NCBI GenBank assembly: GCA_029817715.1
Contig: JARUPY010000465.1
Coordinates: forward strand, 4,267,501-4,331,500
DNA from: Melastoma dodecandrum
Taxonomy: Eukaryota > Streptophyta > Magnoliopsida > Myrtales > Melastomataceae
Length of the DNA stretch: 64,000 bases
Reading direction: 5' to 3'
The notes under the pieces are model-generated. The model did no database searches. It saw only the letters and a list, made by a program, of their open reading frames with translations, and was not told the DNA's origin. Below, piece after piece: positions 35,227 through 47,589 of this stretch. The position numbers and the translations under genes were made by a program. Positions within the stretch are counted from its first letter, which is position 1, and the number at the start of each line of letters is the position of its first letter.

Positions 35227-36890
35227 GAGGGGTTTTGTTGGGATGGGGAGGAGGTGAGGGCGGCTGGGAGGGGATGAGGGCGAGGGCAGCTGGGAGGGCT
35301 TCACTGGTAGGGCTCACTCAGCTGAGAGGGCTGGGAGGGGCAAGGGCGAGGGTGACTGGGAGTGCTTCGCTGGGAGAGTTTCGTTGGGAGGGCTTCCCTG
35401 GGAGGGGGCGAGGGTGGCTTCGCTAGGAGGGCTTCGTTGGGAGGGCTTCCCTGGGAAGGGGCGAGGGTGGCTGGGAAGGCTTCGTTGGGAGGTGTTGGCA
35501 TGGCAAAATCTCGAGCCTGATTATGAGGAGCCCATAAATTCAAGCCATTTTATGATAAACCCACAAACCCATTTTGCCGACCCATATCAAGTCTACCAAG
35601 ACCGTGACATAAATTTTGGGCTCATTTTATAAAGCCCATAAGTCCAGGGGTCTTTAAGAGTGTTTACAAGCCCACCGTTATGTGAGCCCGCTAGGGAAGT
35701 ATTAAGTCTACAAAGGACTGTCGGGGTCAGAGTCTACGAGGATCATAAAAGATCTTGACTCCGAGATTTTTGGAAAAAGGATTACGGGGCCACGTTCCCA
35801 TGATTTGAAAAAATCTTCATCTGGAAAAAATCTGGGGATACGACTCTAATTTTTTAATTTAATATAAGAAAGGGAAGTTGTTAATTCTACGGCGTGGATA
35901 AGAGCCACGTCTACCAGGATCAGGTTGTTACCAAGATTCTAGGGAGTTGATTGAGAGGGCCACGACCTGTCCAAATATCGTAAGAACATGACATACATCC
36001 TAAGCATATCAAAGATTTGGTATAAAAGGGAGAAGATCTTCCTGAGGAAAGATCACGATCAATTCAGCCAACAGAAGCTTTATTTGCCCGTCACCCCTTA
36101 GTTGTTAGGATTCCCCGACCTGGGCGAAACTCATGAGGTTTCATTGGTCTTCACTTCCACTACCAGAGTGAGCAGCCGTAGCTCTGGTAGCCAATTTCCG
36201 CCAGCATTCCACCGCCAGGACGAGCCACCGTAGTCCCGGCAAGCAGTTCCGCCTTCATTTCTGCCACCAGGGTGAGCAACCGTAGCCTTGGTATCCACAT
36301 CCGCCACTACCTTCGACCACACTCCGTCCACCAAGCCCCAACGACCGGTTTTCACCGTCTAAGTTCGCGAGTCTACAGTGTCCCGTCATCAAGTCTATCA
36401 CGTCACCGTCCAAATCCACAAGTCCACAGCGCCCAGCGTCAAGTCTACAACGTCACCATTGTCCAAATTCGCAAGTCACAGCGTCCAGCAGCAAGTCTAC
36501 GACACCGCCACCCTCCAGCTTCACAAGTCTGCAGCGTCCAGCAGCAAGTCTACAACGTCGCACTATCATCCTTACTTTGTTTTTCATGGCTATAATCATT
36601 TTATTCTTATTGTAAGACTTCATTTGATTAACTCAATCTATTTCTTTTATTTACTGGCGACCACATCTAAAAACCCTGTGAGTATTATTACCAAATATTT
36701 CCGACGTGATCCGTTTCGACGCGAACAGGAGGGTTTCGCTGGGAGGGCTACACTGGAATGGGGCGAGGGTGGCTTCGCTGGGAGGGGGCGAGAGCGAGAG
36801 TGCCCTGGGAGGGCTTCATTGGGAGGGGGCCAGGGCGAGGGCGAGGGCGCCCTGGTGGGAAGGGGGGATGAGGGAGGGGCTGGGAGGCGG
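35227..36890. repeat. GGGAGGGCTTCGCTGGGAGG minisatellite split by a solo LTR
   Basis: Irregular copies of GGGAGGGCTTCGCTGGGAG with GGGCGAGGGTGGCT spacers fill 35227-35487 and 36733-36890. The solo LTR at 35493-36727 lies between the halves, and removing it joins the repeat smoothly. Confidence 0.85.
35493..36727 (+). mobile_element. Solo LTR inserted in the minisatellite
   Basis: 1,235 bp, from TGTTGGCATGG to GACGCGAACA, flanked by perfect 5-bp copies of GGAGG (35488-35492 and 36728-36732). A TATA-like TATAAAAGGGAG near 36021 fits an LTR promoter. The 3' part (36160-36560) holds short CAAGTCTACA.CGTC repeats. No coding or second LTR is seen. Because GGAGG is also part of the minisatellite, the duplication alone is weak, but the TG...CA ends and the clean junction support it. 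Confidence 0.82.
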
Positions 36891-36979
36891 CGATGGGGGA
36901 TTACTTATGAGTATCACATCTTATGTTATTATTCAATATGTTTTAGTAATTTTATTAAATATATACATGCAGTGCACTC

Positions 36980-38248
36980 ATGACTCGTGTGCCATCAAGC
37001 TTGAGTATTGAGAAAAGGAAAAGAATATGCACCATCTCGACTTTTTGGTGGGAGACTAGTACTGTTATTCGTGCAATTTTAGGAATGATGAGTTTTGTAT
37101 TACCATTGCATGATCATCGACCTCGTTTAAAATCTTATGGTTTAGACTTTTATGCCAGAAGATCCTATATGAGAAAACTTATTTACACGAATGACACCAC
37201 TTGTGTTGAGCAGTTGAGAATGGATCGGGTTGCATTTTTCAAATTATGTGACCTATTAGAAACAGTCGGAGGATTAAGGTCGTCTAGGAATATGCATATA
37301 GATGAACAAGTAGCGCTCACACTTCATATTCTTGCCCATCATGTAAAGAATCGTGTCATAAAATTTAACTTCTGTAGATCGGGAGAGACAGTTAGTCGTT
37401 ATTTTCACAATGTCTTGAACGCAATCTTGCATTGTCATGAACATATGCTTGCAGAGGCTGTGCCCATCCGACAAAATTCAAGCGATGATAGGTGGAAATT
37501 TTTCGACGTGCATAATATTTCATCCTAGAGAAAATTTTATTTGAAATTTTTTAGGAATTTTAATCTCTACTCTTTAATATTTAGAATTGTTTAGGTGCAC
37601 TAGATGGCACATACATAAGAATTAGGGTGCCCGGTTCAGACAAGCCTAGATATCGGACTCACAAAGGAGAAATTGTTATAAATATATTGGGAGTATGTAC
37701 ACCAGATGCATAATTTTCATTTGTTTTTCCCAGTTGGGAGGGTTCGGCTGCGGATGGAAAGGTTCTTCGAGATGCCATGAGTAGAAAATTTGGGTTGAAA
37801 GTGCCACATGGTAATTTATTTTTTTTATTCATGTTGTTAGGGGATAATTGATATGTCTTTTTTAGATTTTTTTTGACTTCATTAAAGTTAACCGAATTTC
37901 AATGGTAGGCTATTATTACTTGGTTGATTCTATTTGAATGAATGGAGTGAAGGTTATCAACCACGGACTTTTCAAGAATTTTTCAACATGAAGCATGCAG
38001 CTGCCCGCAATGTTATAGAGCGATGTTTTGGCATGCTTAAGCTACGTTGGGCAATTATGAGAAGTCCATCATTTTACCCAGTAACGACACATAATCGTGT
38101 CATCTTTGCATGTTGTCTGCTTCACAATTTCATTCGAAAGGAGATGACGCTTGATCCTATTGAGGAAGGGAAGAGGTGGAACATGACTTTCAAATTCATG
38201 ACAACAATATTACTACGATTGGGACAAGTGAGGCTTGGACCAATATGA
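36980..38248 (+). pseudogene. PIF/Harbinger DDE transposase, broken
   Basis: HARBI1-like nuclease. The first frame (36980-37528) has the N-terminal helical part (SYMRKLIYTNDTTCVEQLRM, then FCRSGETVSRYFHNVLNAIL). After an intron-like break, a second piece from about 37590 carries the first catalytic Asp (GALDGTYIRIRVPGSDKPR) and, past a TAA where family members have Gln, the second Asp (SWEGSAADGKVLRDA). The last piece (37934-38248) has the catalytic Glu in NVIERCFGMLKLRW. The segment normally lying before EWSEGYQPRT is missing. With the stop and this deletion it is unlikely to be active. Confidence 0.85.
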
Positions 38249-38473
38249 GAGATCATCTAGCAAATAAAATATTCACTAGTAGAGTTCCTTGATTGACTTT
38301 TGCTTGTAATGATCACTTCTTTACATTACATTTTTAGTTTGTGGGTATCATTTCAGAATTTTGCATATTGAATATTTGTTATATTTATATTATGATGTAC
38401 AAGTCACTTGTTATTAAAATTTAACATATTATTGTGAGGATTCTCCATCACATATCCATTTCTTTTGAAAAGA

Positions 38474-39238
38474 ATGACAGGAGGAAGCGTATCTTCTCAT
38501 TCGAAGTCACAAGATAGAGCTTCCAAGAGAAAATGGACCCCAGTTGAAGATTCAACACTACTATCTTGTATGGTTAATTTATATAATTTAGGGACATATC
38601 GAGCTGACACGGGGTTTAGGAGTGGCTATCTCTTTGAGTTAGAACGAATGCTTGCAAAAATATTAGTTGATACTAGCTTAAAGGCTAAGCATCATATTGA
38701 ATCCAGAATCAGGACCTTGAAGATGGATTGGAGCATTCTTTATGATTTATCCAAGTCTGATAGTTGCTTTGGATGGGATTCTGAGAGGAATATGCCGATT
38801 GCAAGTGATGAATTTGGAACAAATATACAAAGGTACTTCAAAGCTTATTACTCATTCCCAATCGTTTGATTGAACTTCATTTGCTTAATGCATTAGTCAA
38901 TTGAGTAATACGAGATAGTTTTCATGTTTCAGGTACATAAGGAAGCTACCGGCTTTCGATATCATAGCTTTCCTTATTATCAAGAATTGTCTATGACCTA
39001 TGGAAAAGATCGTGCTACGGGAAAATATCGACAAATCCTTGAAGAACTACTAGTTGCTATTTTTGTCCAAAAAAATCAATCTCAGTTTGGAGATGGAATG
39101 CAAGATTCCACAAATGTTGTCATGACAGATGGAAACACAAAACATAAGGATATGATACATAATGAATCGGTGGGTAAACAAAGTGGTGAAACTACTTCAA
39201 GAAGAAAGAAGAGGAAAATTGAATCATCTAGTATTTAA
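38474..39238 (+). CDS. Myb/SANT-like protein of a PIF/Harbinger element
   Basis: Second gene usual in PIF/Harbinger transposons, whose product binds the transposase and the element ends (family knowledge). Exon 1 runs from the ATG at 38474, with KRKWTPVEDSTLLSCMVNLY as the first helix and an IRTLKMDWSILYDL helix later, to about IQRY near 38834. A second piece (from about 38935) has the basic tail SRRKKRKIE and ends at 39238. More protein-like sequence (AFTDASKLIRRDIKEASERL) lies beyond that stop, so the protein may be truncated. Confidence 0.7.
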
Positions 39239-40620
39239 GCATTTACTGATGCATCAAAGTTGATTAGACGTGACATAAAGGAAGCTAGTGAAAGATTGAG
39301 CAGAAGCATTGAGGCATATTCTTTTCTCATTCAATGTCAGAAGTTATATGTCATTTTATTTGAGGTAGAAGGCATTACGTCGAGGAGATAAGACTTGCTT
39401 TACAAGAGATGCCAAAACAAGCTTATCAAATGGCGATTCTTTTTAGTCTTCCTTCAAACCAACGACTTGTATGTGTGAAGGATGTCCTTAAATAACTACA
39501 GAGGTGTTTTGGTAAGATTTGATATTAACTTTTGAGCGATTATTGTTTCTTAGTTTGGAAGATATAACTTCTCTTTTTCGTTTTGGTATATTCATTGTTT
39601 GTATCTTTGAAGTATAGTAGGTTTGAGTTGTATTTGTGGTACTAATTTATTTTCTCATATGAATGATGAGTTTGTAATATTGTAATTTTCTTTCAGGATT
39701 TTGGCACCAGCATGGAGTACATGAAGCTGAAGGCATTGCAGATTAGATATATAGATGAATTTACCAAAAGAGTTATAATGTAGTTGACTAAGAGCCACAT
39801 TGTGATTGAGATATGATAATAGTTTTCACGAGTTTCTTTCGAATAGATTTCATTAATTAAAAGACAACTTTAACTAGTTTAGCTAGTTTGAAGAAGGGTA
39901 TTTTAGTCTTTTACAATATATTCATTATTTAATCATTCGCTCAACCAAACAAAAGAATAGGTTTTCATAAGAATTGATGTGCTATTCCATTCATGATGAA
40001 TCGCTATTCCATTCCGCGGAATAGCTATTCAACGAACCAAACATAACATATGAGTTTGAATTTCCCTTTACGACGAATTCATAGAGTTCGTCTTCCTTAG
40101 TACCTTATGAAAGTCGAATTCCGTGAGTTCGACATCCTTCTCACTACTATCAAAATTAAACATTTCGACTTTCTAAATTCCTGTTAATAAAAAGAAAACA
40201 TCAACACATTGGAAACTACTCTATGCCGGCCAACAACAAAAAAAATCACCGAGAGGACGTGACGGCGAGTGGGACGAGTTAGGTTTACGTTGAGGTTTTT
40301 TTTAATATAATAGAAAATCGAACTTGCGACCCTCCAAACACAAAATAAGAAAAATGCCAAATGTTACGGAGTCGAACTCTATAAATTCGACCTCATAAGA
40401 ATTGTTTTATCCACACGAAGTTACCTAATTGAGACTCAAATTTGTAGAATTTGACTTATCTGTGTATCGAAATCATAACTCTAAAAGTTCAAGTTTGAGG
40501 CTGTAAGGTCAAATTTTAAAAATTGCGATAGCAAATTTGAAAATATTTCCCACGTCATTGGAACAAAATTCCATTTTCGATGGTACTTGTTTTTGCTACA
40601 TATTATTAATTAATTTATTT

Positions 40621-40889
40621 TTTCGGAGAAGGGGTAATTTGGTAAATCGAGAGAGTACCCCGGGGGATGGTTAGGATTCGCATCTTCTTCGGCGGTGGGG
40701 ATATTTGACGCTCTTCTGCTCACCGCCTTCCTCTCTCGTCCAGCGATCATCCGCGCCACCCCTCGCCCTTTGCTCCTCGCTTCTTCACCCTTTCTTCCTT
40801 TTTCTTACTATCCGAAACAAGAAACCACCGCAACCGTCCCCTCCACATCACAATCCATCCCTTGTAAGTAACTCAACCGACCGCCGATC
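40621..40889 (+). promoter_or_regulatory. Upstream region of the SERAC1-like gene
   Basis: A pyrimidine-rich leader (CTC/TCC-rich from 40,700) comes directly before the ATG at 40890, as is common in plant 5' UTRs. No TATA box was clear. Confidence 0.4.
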
Positions 40890-43800
40890 ATGCTCCGCCT
40901 CCGCGTCTGCTTTCCCCCTGCTCGCCGCCGTCTCCTTCTCCCCTCACCCATCCGCCACCGCCCTTCCTCCTCCACCACCACCATCGCCCCCGCCACGTCC
41001 CAAACCGAACCTCCTCCCCCTCCGCCTCGTCATCTTTCTCCGTCTCTACCCCCTTCATCTCTCCACTCCACGACATCATCCATCTCCCCCCTCCTCCCTC
41101 CTTCCCCATCCTCCTCCTCGGCCTCGTACGTCCGCTACTCCCTCCTCGCCCTCTCCGCGTCTCTCCTCGCCTTTGTCTACTCTGCGGGCCCTAGTCGCCA
41201 CGCTGACCCCGATGACAATGATCCTCGCTCAACATCTTCCGTGATCGACGGCGTGCTGCACCGTTCTAATGATTCCCTGCGTCGATTCTACCGCCACGTC
41301 ATTCAGATGGGAGTCGCAGCGTCTGTCCTATGGCAGTCCCTCGTCTCCGTATTATCCTCAGCGAACCAAGAAGTCAGGGCTGGGTTCGAGCTTAGGGTTG
41401 CTTCGCTCCTTGCGGATATTGCAGCTGCCAACTCAGGACGTAGGGCCGCAATTGTTGGGGCCGGAGATGGGCGGGTGGTCGATTGGTTGCTTGATACCGT
41501 GGCCGTGGAAGGGTACCCTCGAGGGGGTTGTGCAGTACAGGCCGAGGCGGCAAGGGCTGTTGCATACTTGGTTGCAGACGAGAGGGTTTCGGAGGAGGTT
41601 CTTGGTAGGCCCGGTGCTGTTGGGAAGTTGCTTAGGTTTATTTTCTCGTGTCAGCCACAGCGTTCCAAAAAGGTGATTCCTGTTGAATCTCATCCCTTTT
41701 ACCGTGCAGTTTGCTTCCATGGATGCCCGTGGTTTTTTGCATTGGATGCTTGTATCTAAATCTAAGGAAATCCTTGAAATCTTCTGGTCCAAAAAGTACA
41801 TCTTGAAGTCGGAGCATGTCTTTCCTGATAATAGTTTTGTGGAAGTGATGGAATAAATTTTATGGATAAATAATATTGAATACCTGTCCAAATTGCAGGC
41901 ATGTCGTGTGGAATATTGACTTTTAGCTGCAAATTGTGCCTATATTTTTCAAGGAGTTTTCTACGCTCAAAGTAACTGGTGCTGATAAATCAGTATGTTC
42001 TTCTGGATGTCATTATCCATGAGTTCTAAAACAGCCAACATTTTCGACATATGAAAATTTGGTTGTAAAGGAAATGTACAAAGAAATATAGTTATTTAAA
42101 ATGTCAGCCTAATGCATGGTCTATAGGGTGACAAAGAGTGAGTGCCCAACACGTTTTTAGAACTCAAGTTATTTTCCATGCTACATAATTAGTATAAATT
42201 TTTTTTAGCTGTACATGTTGTTGGATTATCAGATCCTTTATCTGCATAATCTTCTTTGTTTTCGATGCAGATTTTGATTTATACTCTTTCCATTGATATA
42301 TTGCATATTTTGGTAGCAGCGAACAAGACGTAGTTCATTCGATGTTTCTGATTCTTTGAAAGGTAGGAGCATGCTTATTGCTGCCATCATGGACATAGTG
42401 ACTTCGAACTGTGATTCCCTGGACAAGGTCTCTTTTAAGCCCTCCTTGTCTAAACATGCCGAAATGCGGGATATTGCAGCAGCTATTGAAGCTATTGAGG
42501 AAGGTGGGCTGCATATGGATGAACCTGGTAATGAAGGAGATGACGAAGATGGTGACAGTGGCTTGAGAGGAATTGGGATCAAAATTCTTGAAGGCACTGC
42601 CGTTATAGGCCTTAGTAGGACTAATGAGCTAGCCACTCTCGATCATTCTGACTCTGGTGGTGTTGAAGGAGCAAGGTTGGCCCCCAAAAAGAATCTTCTT
42701 TATCACAACCATGGTAAATCAGCAGCAGAAACAAAGGTTTCATTGGCTGTTGTCCCTGGTCTATGGGACGATCTGCATTGCGAGCATGTTGCTGTGCCTT
42801 TTGCAGCATGGGCATTGGCGAATTGGGCAATGTCTTCTGAGTTGAACAGATCCCATATGCATGAGCTTGATCAAGATGGGTATGCTATCATGACAGCATT
42901 GGCAGCACCTGAACGGTCTGTTAAGTGGCACGGCTGTCTGGTGGCACGGTCACTTCTGGAGGATCAGAAATTACCTCTGAACGATTCTGTTCCAGATTGG
43001 AGTTCAAGTCTTCTTTCAATAATATCGAAGGCAAGTATTCACGAGGATATTCCTTTGGCTCAAGTAGCTTTGTCTGCATTTCTGGTGTCTGTAGAGCGAA
43101 GCCTTGATGCCCAGAGGATGGTCATGGATAAGGGTCTTCATTTGTTGAGGGAGAGTGCTAAGCTGACATCAAATCACACAGAAGTACAAGAGGCACTGGC
43201 TAGGGCAATTGAGTTGCTTTTTACTAAAGGAACTCCTGTGTGCTTTGAAGAGAGTCGAAGGTGGTCGCCCATTTTGCTTCAGTGGGTTTGTGCGGGAACT
43301 TCCTCCGAGGTGTTACGATCTTCTGGCTCCCAAATTCTCTCACGTATGCTGGAGAAGTTTGGATCATCGTCACTGCCCCTTTCTCAGGCCTGGTTAGCAA
43401 TCTTGCTATCTGAAACTCTGCGTGTTAACAAGCCATCAAAAGGAAATATGCAGTGGAAGAATACCAACGTGAAGGTGCGAATTTTGGAAATTATGTAATT
43501 TAGTGCTTCGTTTCCTCTTCATCATGCTCACACGTGATGTAGTTTTTGAAGGCAAACGTATGTGCTCTATCTTTTTATTTATTATTTTTTTTAAAAGGTA
43601 AAGTTTTCATTGTACTGTATGTAAGAAATTTACTAGAGATTGAGAAGTTCTATTCCTAGTAACATCCTAACTCAACGATCTAGAAGTGGGACAAAAGGAA
43701 ACATCTCCTAGGAAAGTTTTATATTAGCCAAAAATTGAATATGGAGATGATTCTCCTTAAAGTGTTCTCTTGTTCCTTTCAAGTCATCTGAACCACAACA

Positions 43801-46800
43801 TATGGAATGAGGGACTGATCACCAACATTTTTTGCTGAAGCTGATTGGAATAATCATAGCCCAACATCTCAAATTGTCCTTCATATTAGATGGCATCACC
43901 CAATTTATATTGGAAATCCCACAAAAGCTGCTCAAGAGTTGTTGGTTAAGGAGCAATGAAGCAAAAGATGCTCCGCTGATTCATTGTTGTGCAGACAATA
44001 GATGCACATGTCATCCAAAATAATTCCTCTTGCACGCAGATTCTCGTTAGTAATAATTTTCTGTTGTAGTGCAACACCCAAAGCAAGCAACTTTGAGATC
44101 TCTGTGTTGACCAAATTATACTTGATTAGACCCCTTCTATAGGTTTAGAAACCATTGTCACGAACAAAAATAATGGTTCCCTACCTAGCATGTTCATTCT
44201 ATACGTTGTTATTAGGTGAAAATGGGCCATGTGGTATTGCATTGGTGATTTAGTAGAGGATTTGATTAAAGTTGGTTGATAATGATAAGTAAATTTCATG
44301 GGAGTCTGTCTTAGTGGCCTACTAGAAATCCATAGATGTTTGTGGATTACTTATTTTGTTTCTCTTTGTTTTAAGTAGCTTGGTTTAATGATGTTTGGTA
44401 CTTAGAAACTTTGGTGTTTCTGCAGAGTCAAGTTGACCAGTCATTTTTGGGTTATGCTGGACAAGTTGTTAATCAGCTGGCAGGGTCTGTTGTAAATCTA
44501 GCTGCAAGTGAGCTTGGGCCGGCCAATGGTTCTAGCAACGTATTTCTATTAGAAGATCTCCTTTATGTTGAACCTTTTGCTGGGCCACTTAAAAATCTTA
44601 AGAAACAAGGCCGCCCTAGCCCTAGGATTACTGCTGCTGAATCTGCCGTAGCTACCCTCAAAGCTGTGAAAGTATTGACCGAATTATGTGCTGAAGATGG
44701 GTCTTTGCAAGAAAGATTAAGTGACTCTGGCGTTTTGCATTTGTTACGGCGCCTTCTTATGTCTGATGATTACGAGAAATTGGCTGCAACTGAGGCTTAT
44801 GATGCATCCAGAAAATCAGAATTTCATGAGAGGGGTATAGATCCTTCTACAGATACATCGGTCTCTGAGAATACTGGTACTTTGAATCTGAAAGTACCGC
44901 CAACTGCCCACATTCGGAAGCATGCAGCTCGTCTCTTGAATGTTCTTTCTCTTCTTCCAAAGGTTCAAAAAATCATTGTGACGGATGAAGCCTTGTGTAG
45001 ATGGCTTGAAGATTGTGCAAATGGGAAAAGTTCTACCCGCAGTGACCCTAAAATGCAGAGCTATGCCAGGGCAACACTGCTGAATGTGTTCTGCAATGAC
45101 CAACTCAGTAGAGAGTCATTGGGTGGTTCTGGTGTTCAGAATCACAGGACCTGCCCTCAGTACAGTGATGCAATATTCTTAATCAATCCACAAATGACCC
45201 ATTGGAAATGTACTCCTTTGGGGGATAAAAGCGGGGCTAATGACGATGAATCTTCTGCAGATCGTTTAACTCCAGTAAACAATGATAACAGACCTGGAGG
45301 GAAGGCCATGGATAGGGATAACTTGACAAAATCTGTTGATTCATCTTATGATGAATCAAGCTCAGATTTGCCGCCTATTGATGTTGTTTTTGTTCATGGG
45401 CTGCGAGGTGGGCCTTTTAAGTCCTGGAGAATTACCGAGGATAAAACTTCTACAAAGTCTGGCTTAGTAGAGAAGATTGATCAGGAGGCAGGGAAGCATG
45501 GAACATTCTGGCCAGCTGAATGGCTTCCCATAGATTTCCCTCATGCCCGGCTGTTTTCACTTAAATACAAGGTTTGGTGGAAAGTTTTTGGCAGTTTCAA
45601 AGTGGTTTTCATTAATGTGCTGTTTATCTCTTATTTGGCATTTGGTACAGCTTGATTTATCAACCTTTTAATTAGCAGTTGGGGTTTGCTGCATTATGCC
45701 TAACATTCAGCATTCTAATGATTGCAGACAAATCTTACTCAGTGGACAGGAGCTACTCTCCCTCTTCAGGTTTCATTCTAAATCCGATAACTCAAAAGCT
45801 GATGTGTTGTTTATGTTGTCTTTGGACTTGAACTTCAGAACTTCTAAATTCATCAGAGTTACATTCTGTGTTCTGGTCAGATCGATTAAAGTTTAATTAT
45901 ACAACACTTTTTTCCATCTTGACGTCATAAATTAACACCATTTGAGTATGAGAATCTGTATCTTTTAATATTTTGGACATGTCACTTCTCTGACTTTTCT
46001 GCAGGAGGTTAGCTCCATGCTTTTGCGGAAGCTAGTTGCTGCAGGCATAGGAGATCGACCTGTAGTGTTCATAACTCACAGGTTTGTCCCTTTCCTCGGC
46101 GTCCTTATACTCTTACATCTATATTTTGGTTCTTCTCCTGACCTTCGCTTAGACTATAGGTGGATTCTGTTTCTGTCTGGTCCGCAACTTCACTGATGAT
46201 TTTTTTTTCAAAATAACTTATGAACCTTTTTTAGTAGTGGCAACGGATTCTAATTTCATGTGTTGTGACTCAACCATTTGCTCTGACCTATACTTTTCTC
46301 TTTGTTGGCAGCATGGGAGGCTTGGTCGTGAAGCAGTTGCTTCACAAAGCGAAGATGGAAAGTATTGATAATCTCGTGAAGAACACAGTGGGAATTGTAT
46401 GATTAAACCTGACTGGCGATCTGCTTTGAATTTTTCGACCAGTATCATCTATATAAGCAATCGTTTTTTTCTGATGTTTTTCACATTTTGATTGGGGAAT
46501 TCTCTATATTTTTTCAGGTCTTCTACAGCTGTCCTCACTTCGGCAGCAAACTTGCGGATATGCCGTGGCGTATGGGCCTTGTGCTTCGCCCTGCCCCAAC
46601 TGTAAGTATTGGAGTTTCTCCAAACAGATTTCCATGAAGCAGTCGCAACCGAATGACTCAATAATCATCATGTAAGGTTGACCTCAACCTGTGTGTTTGC
46701 TTGCCTGCAGATCGGGGAGCTTAGGAGTGGCTCTCCTAGACTGATAGAGCTGAATGATTTCATTCGTCAGCAACATAAGAAAGGGCTGCTCGAAGTACTC

Positions 46801-47184
46801 AGTTTCTGCGAGGTATGTTCAGTTATTTCCTTCGGTATAACCAGAAATTTTCGTCTGCATGTATATTATCATCACGGTATTGACGGACGTAACTTACAGA
46901 CCAAGGTGACTCCCCTTGTGAAAGGATATGGAGGATGGGCGTTCCGGCTGGAAGTTGTTCCTATTGAGTCAGCGTATCCCGGATTTGGCGATCTTGTGGT
47001 AAGTCTTCTTTCTTGCTTCCCCCGTGTGCTATAATAACACGTTTCTGTTTCACACGGACATTAAACGTTCTAGGTTCTGGAGTCGACCGATCACATAAAT
47101 TCGTGCAAGCCGGTGAACCAGAACGATCCTTCCTACACGGAGACCCTAAATTTTCTGCGGAAGCTGAAAGCCTATTACACTTGA
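40890..47184 (+). CDS. SERAC1-like alpha/beta hydrolase with long helical N-terminal region
   Basis: Ten exons: 40890-41672, 42320-43474, 44426-45571, 45728-45769, 46005-46081, 46312-46396, 46518-46601, 46711-46812, 46900-46998 and 47074-47184; 3,684 nt, 1,227 aa. The N-terminus is Arg/Ser/Pro-rich with a hydrophobic segment (YSLLALSASLLAFVYS), suggesting organelle or membrane targeting. A long helical, ARM-like region follows. The hydrolase part begins near residue 965 with DVVFVHGLRGGPFKSW; the nucleophile elbow is ITHSMGG (Ser about 1068) and a His in STDHIN (about 1198) is the likely third catalytic residue. The family around human SERAC1 is linked to phospholipid remodelling; the plant substrate is unknown. 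The elbow has Thr where GHSMGG has Gly. All junctions are in phase. The start could lie elsewhere, since the N-terminus is low-complexity. Confidence 0.88.
43700..44150 (-). mobile_element. LINE retrotransposon relic in intron 2 of the SERAC1-like gene
   Basis: The minus strand codes a piece like the zinc-binding domain after plant LINE reverse transcriptases: ALGVALQQKIITNENLRARG followed by CIYCLHNNESAEHLLLHC (C-x2-C...H-x4-C type spacing). Beyond it, after frame breaks, come WVMPSNMKDNLRCWA and related text, as in the 3' part of those elements. It is antisense to the host gene and heavily decayed. Confidence 0.72.
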
Positions 47185-47589
47185 ACGAAACTCTTGTGGT
47201 GATGAAAGAGCAAGATGGCATGGCATCTGCTGAGGGGTAGCAACACCTCAGAATGCAATCAACGTTGACCCCGCTTGATTTTTGTGATGTAGCAACAACA
47301 CATTAAACATCCAGCATTTCTGGGAAGATCCCCTCCAGATGAGCTGCGGGGCTGGCTGCACTCTCGGACGCCGCGGCCGCCACCATTCTTGTACGGTAGT
47401 CACTCACATTTACAGGTTAAATCTATGTACATTTTTAGGGAGGGCCATAATGTACATTTTCTGTGTATATATATTGAAAGATATTGTAACATGTGACAAA
47501 ACTTTTGAAAATAACTCCTAACCATTGCCTAAATATATTGTTCTGTTAACGGTGGCCATGTGTAATTTGTTCTTACGCCCGCGACCTTG
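47185..47589. other. 3' UTR of the SERAC1-like gene and HO2 promoter
   Basis: No coding signal. The two genes follow each other on the same strand. Confidence 0.5.

Larger units (their letters stand above)
31658..40045 (+). mobile_element. PIF/Harbinger DNA transposon, defective, with nested insertions
   Basis: A two-gene element: a DDE transposase at 36980-38248 and a Myb/SANT-like protein at 38474-39238, both plus strand. The right end (about 39,980-40,040) has CTATTCCATTCCGCGGAATAG, a self-complementary block, and then AACGAACCAAAC. The left end is probably near CGTTTGGTTGAAGG at 31658, the reverse of that terminal word, but the left repeat is degraded and no 3-bp TSD could be fixed. Two LTR-type insertions inflate the 5' part. 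Confidence 0.65.
31385..40620. repeat. Outer diverged foldback repeat split by nested insertions
   Basis: At 31385-31600 and, in reverse complement, at 40380-40620 lie similar stretches: an AAATATTTT(T/C)AAATTT block, then repeated GAACTC/GAGTTCGA words, including ATAGAGTTCGA preceded by GAAGTTGAACTC or its equivalent. They look like the two diverged arms of one older element, now about 9 kb apart because of the insertions between them. Alignment by eye is imperfect and no target duplication was found, so this is tentative. Confidence 0.4.
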
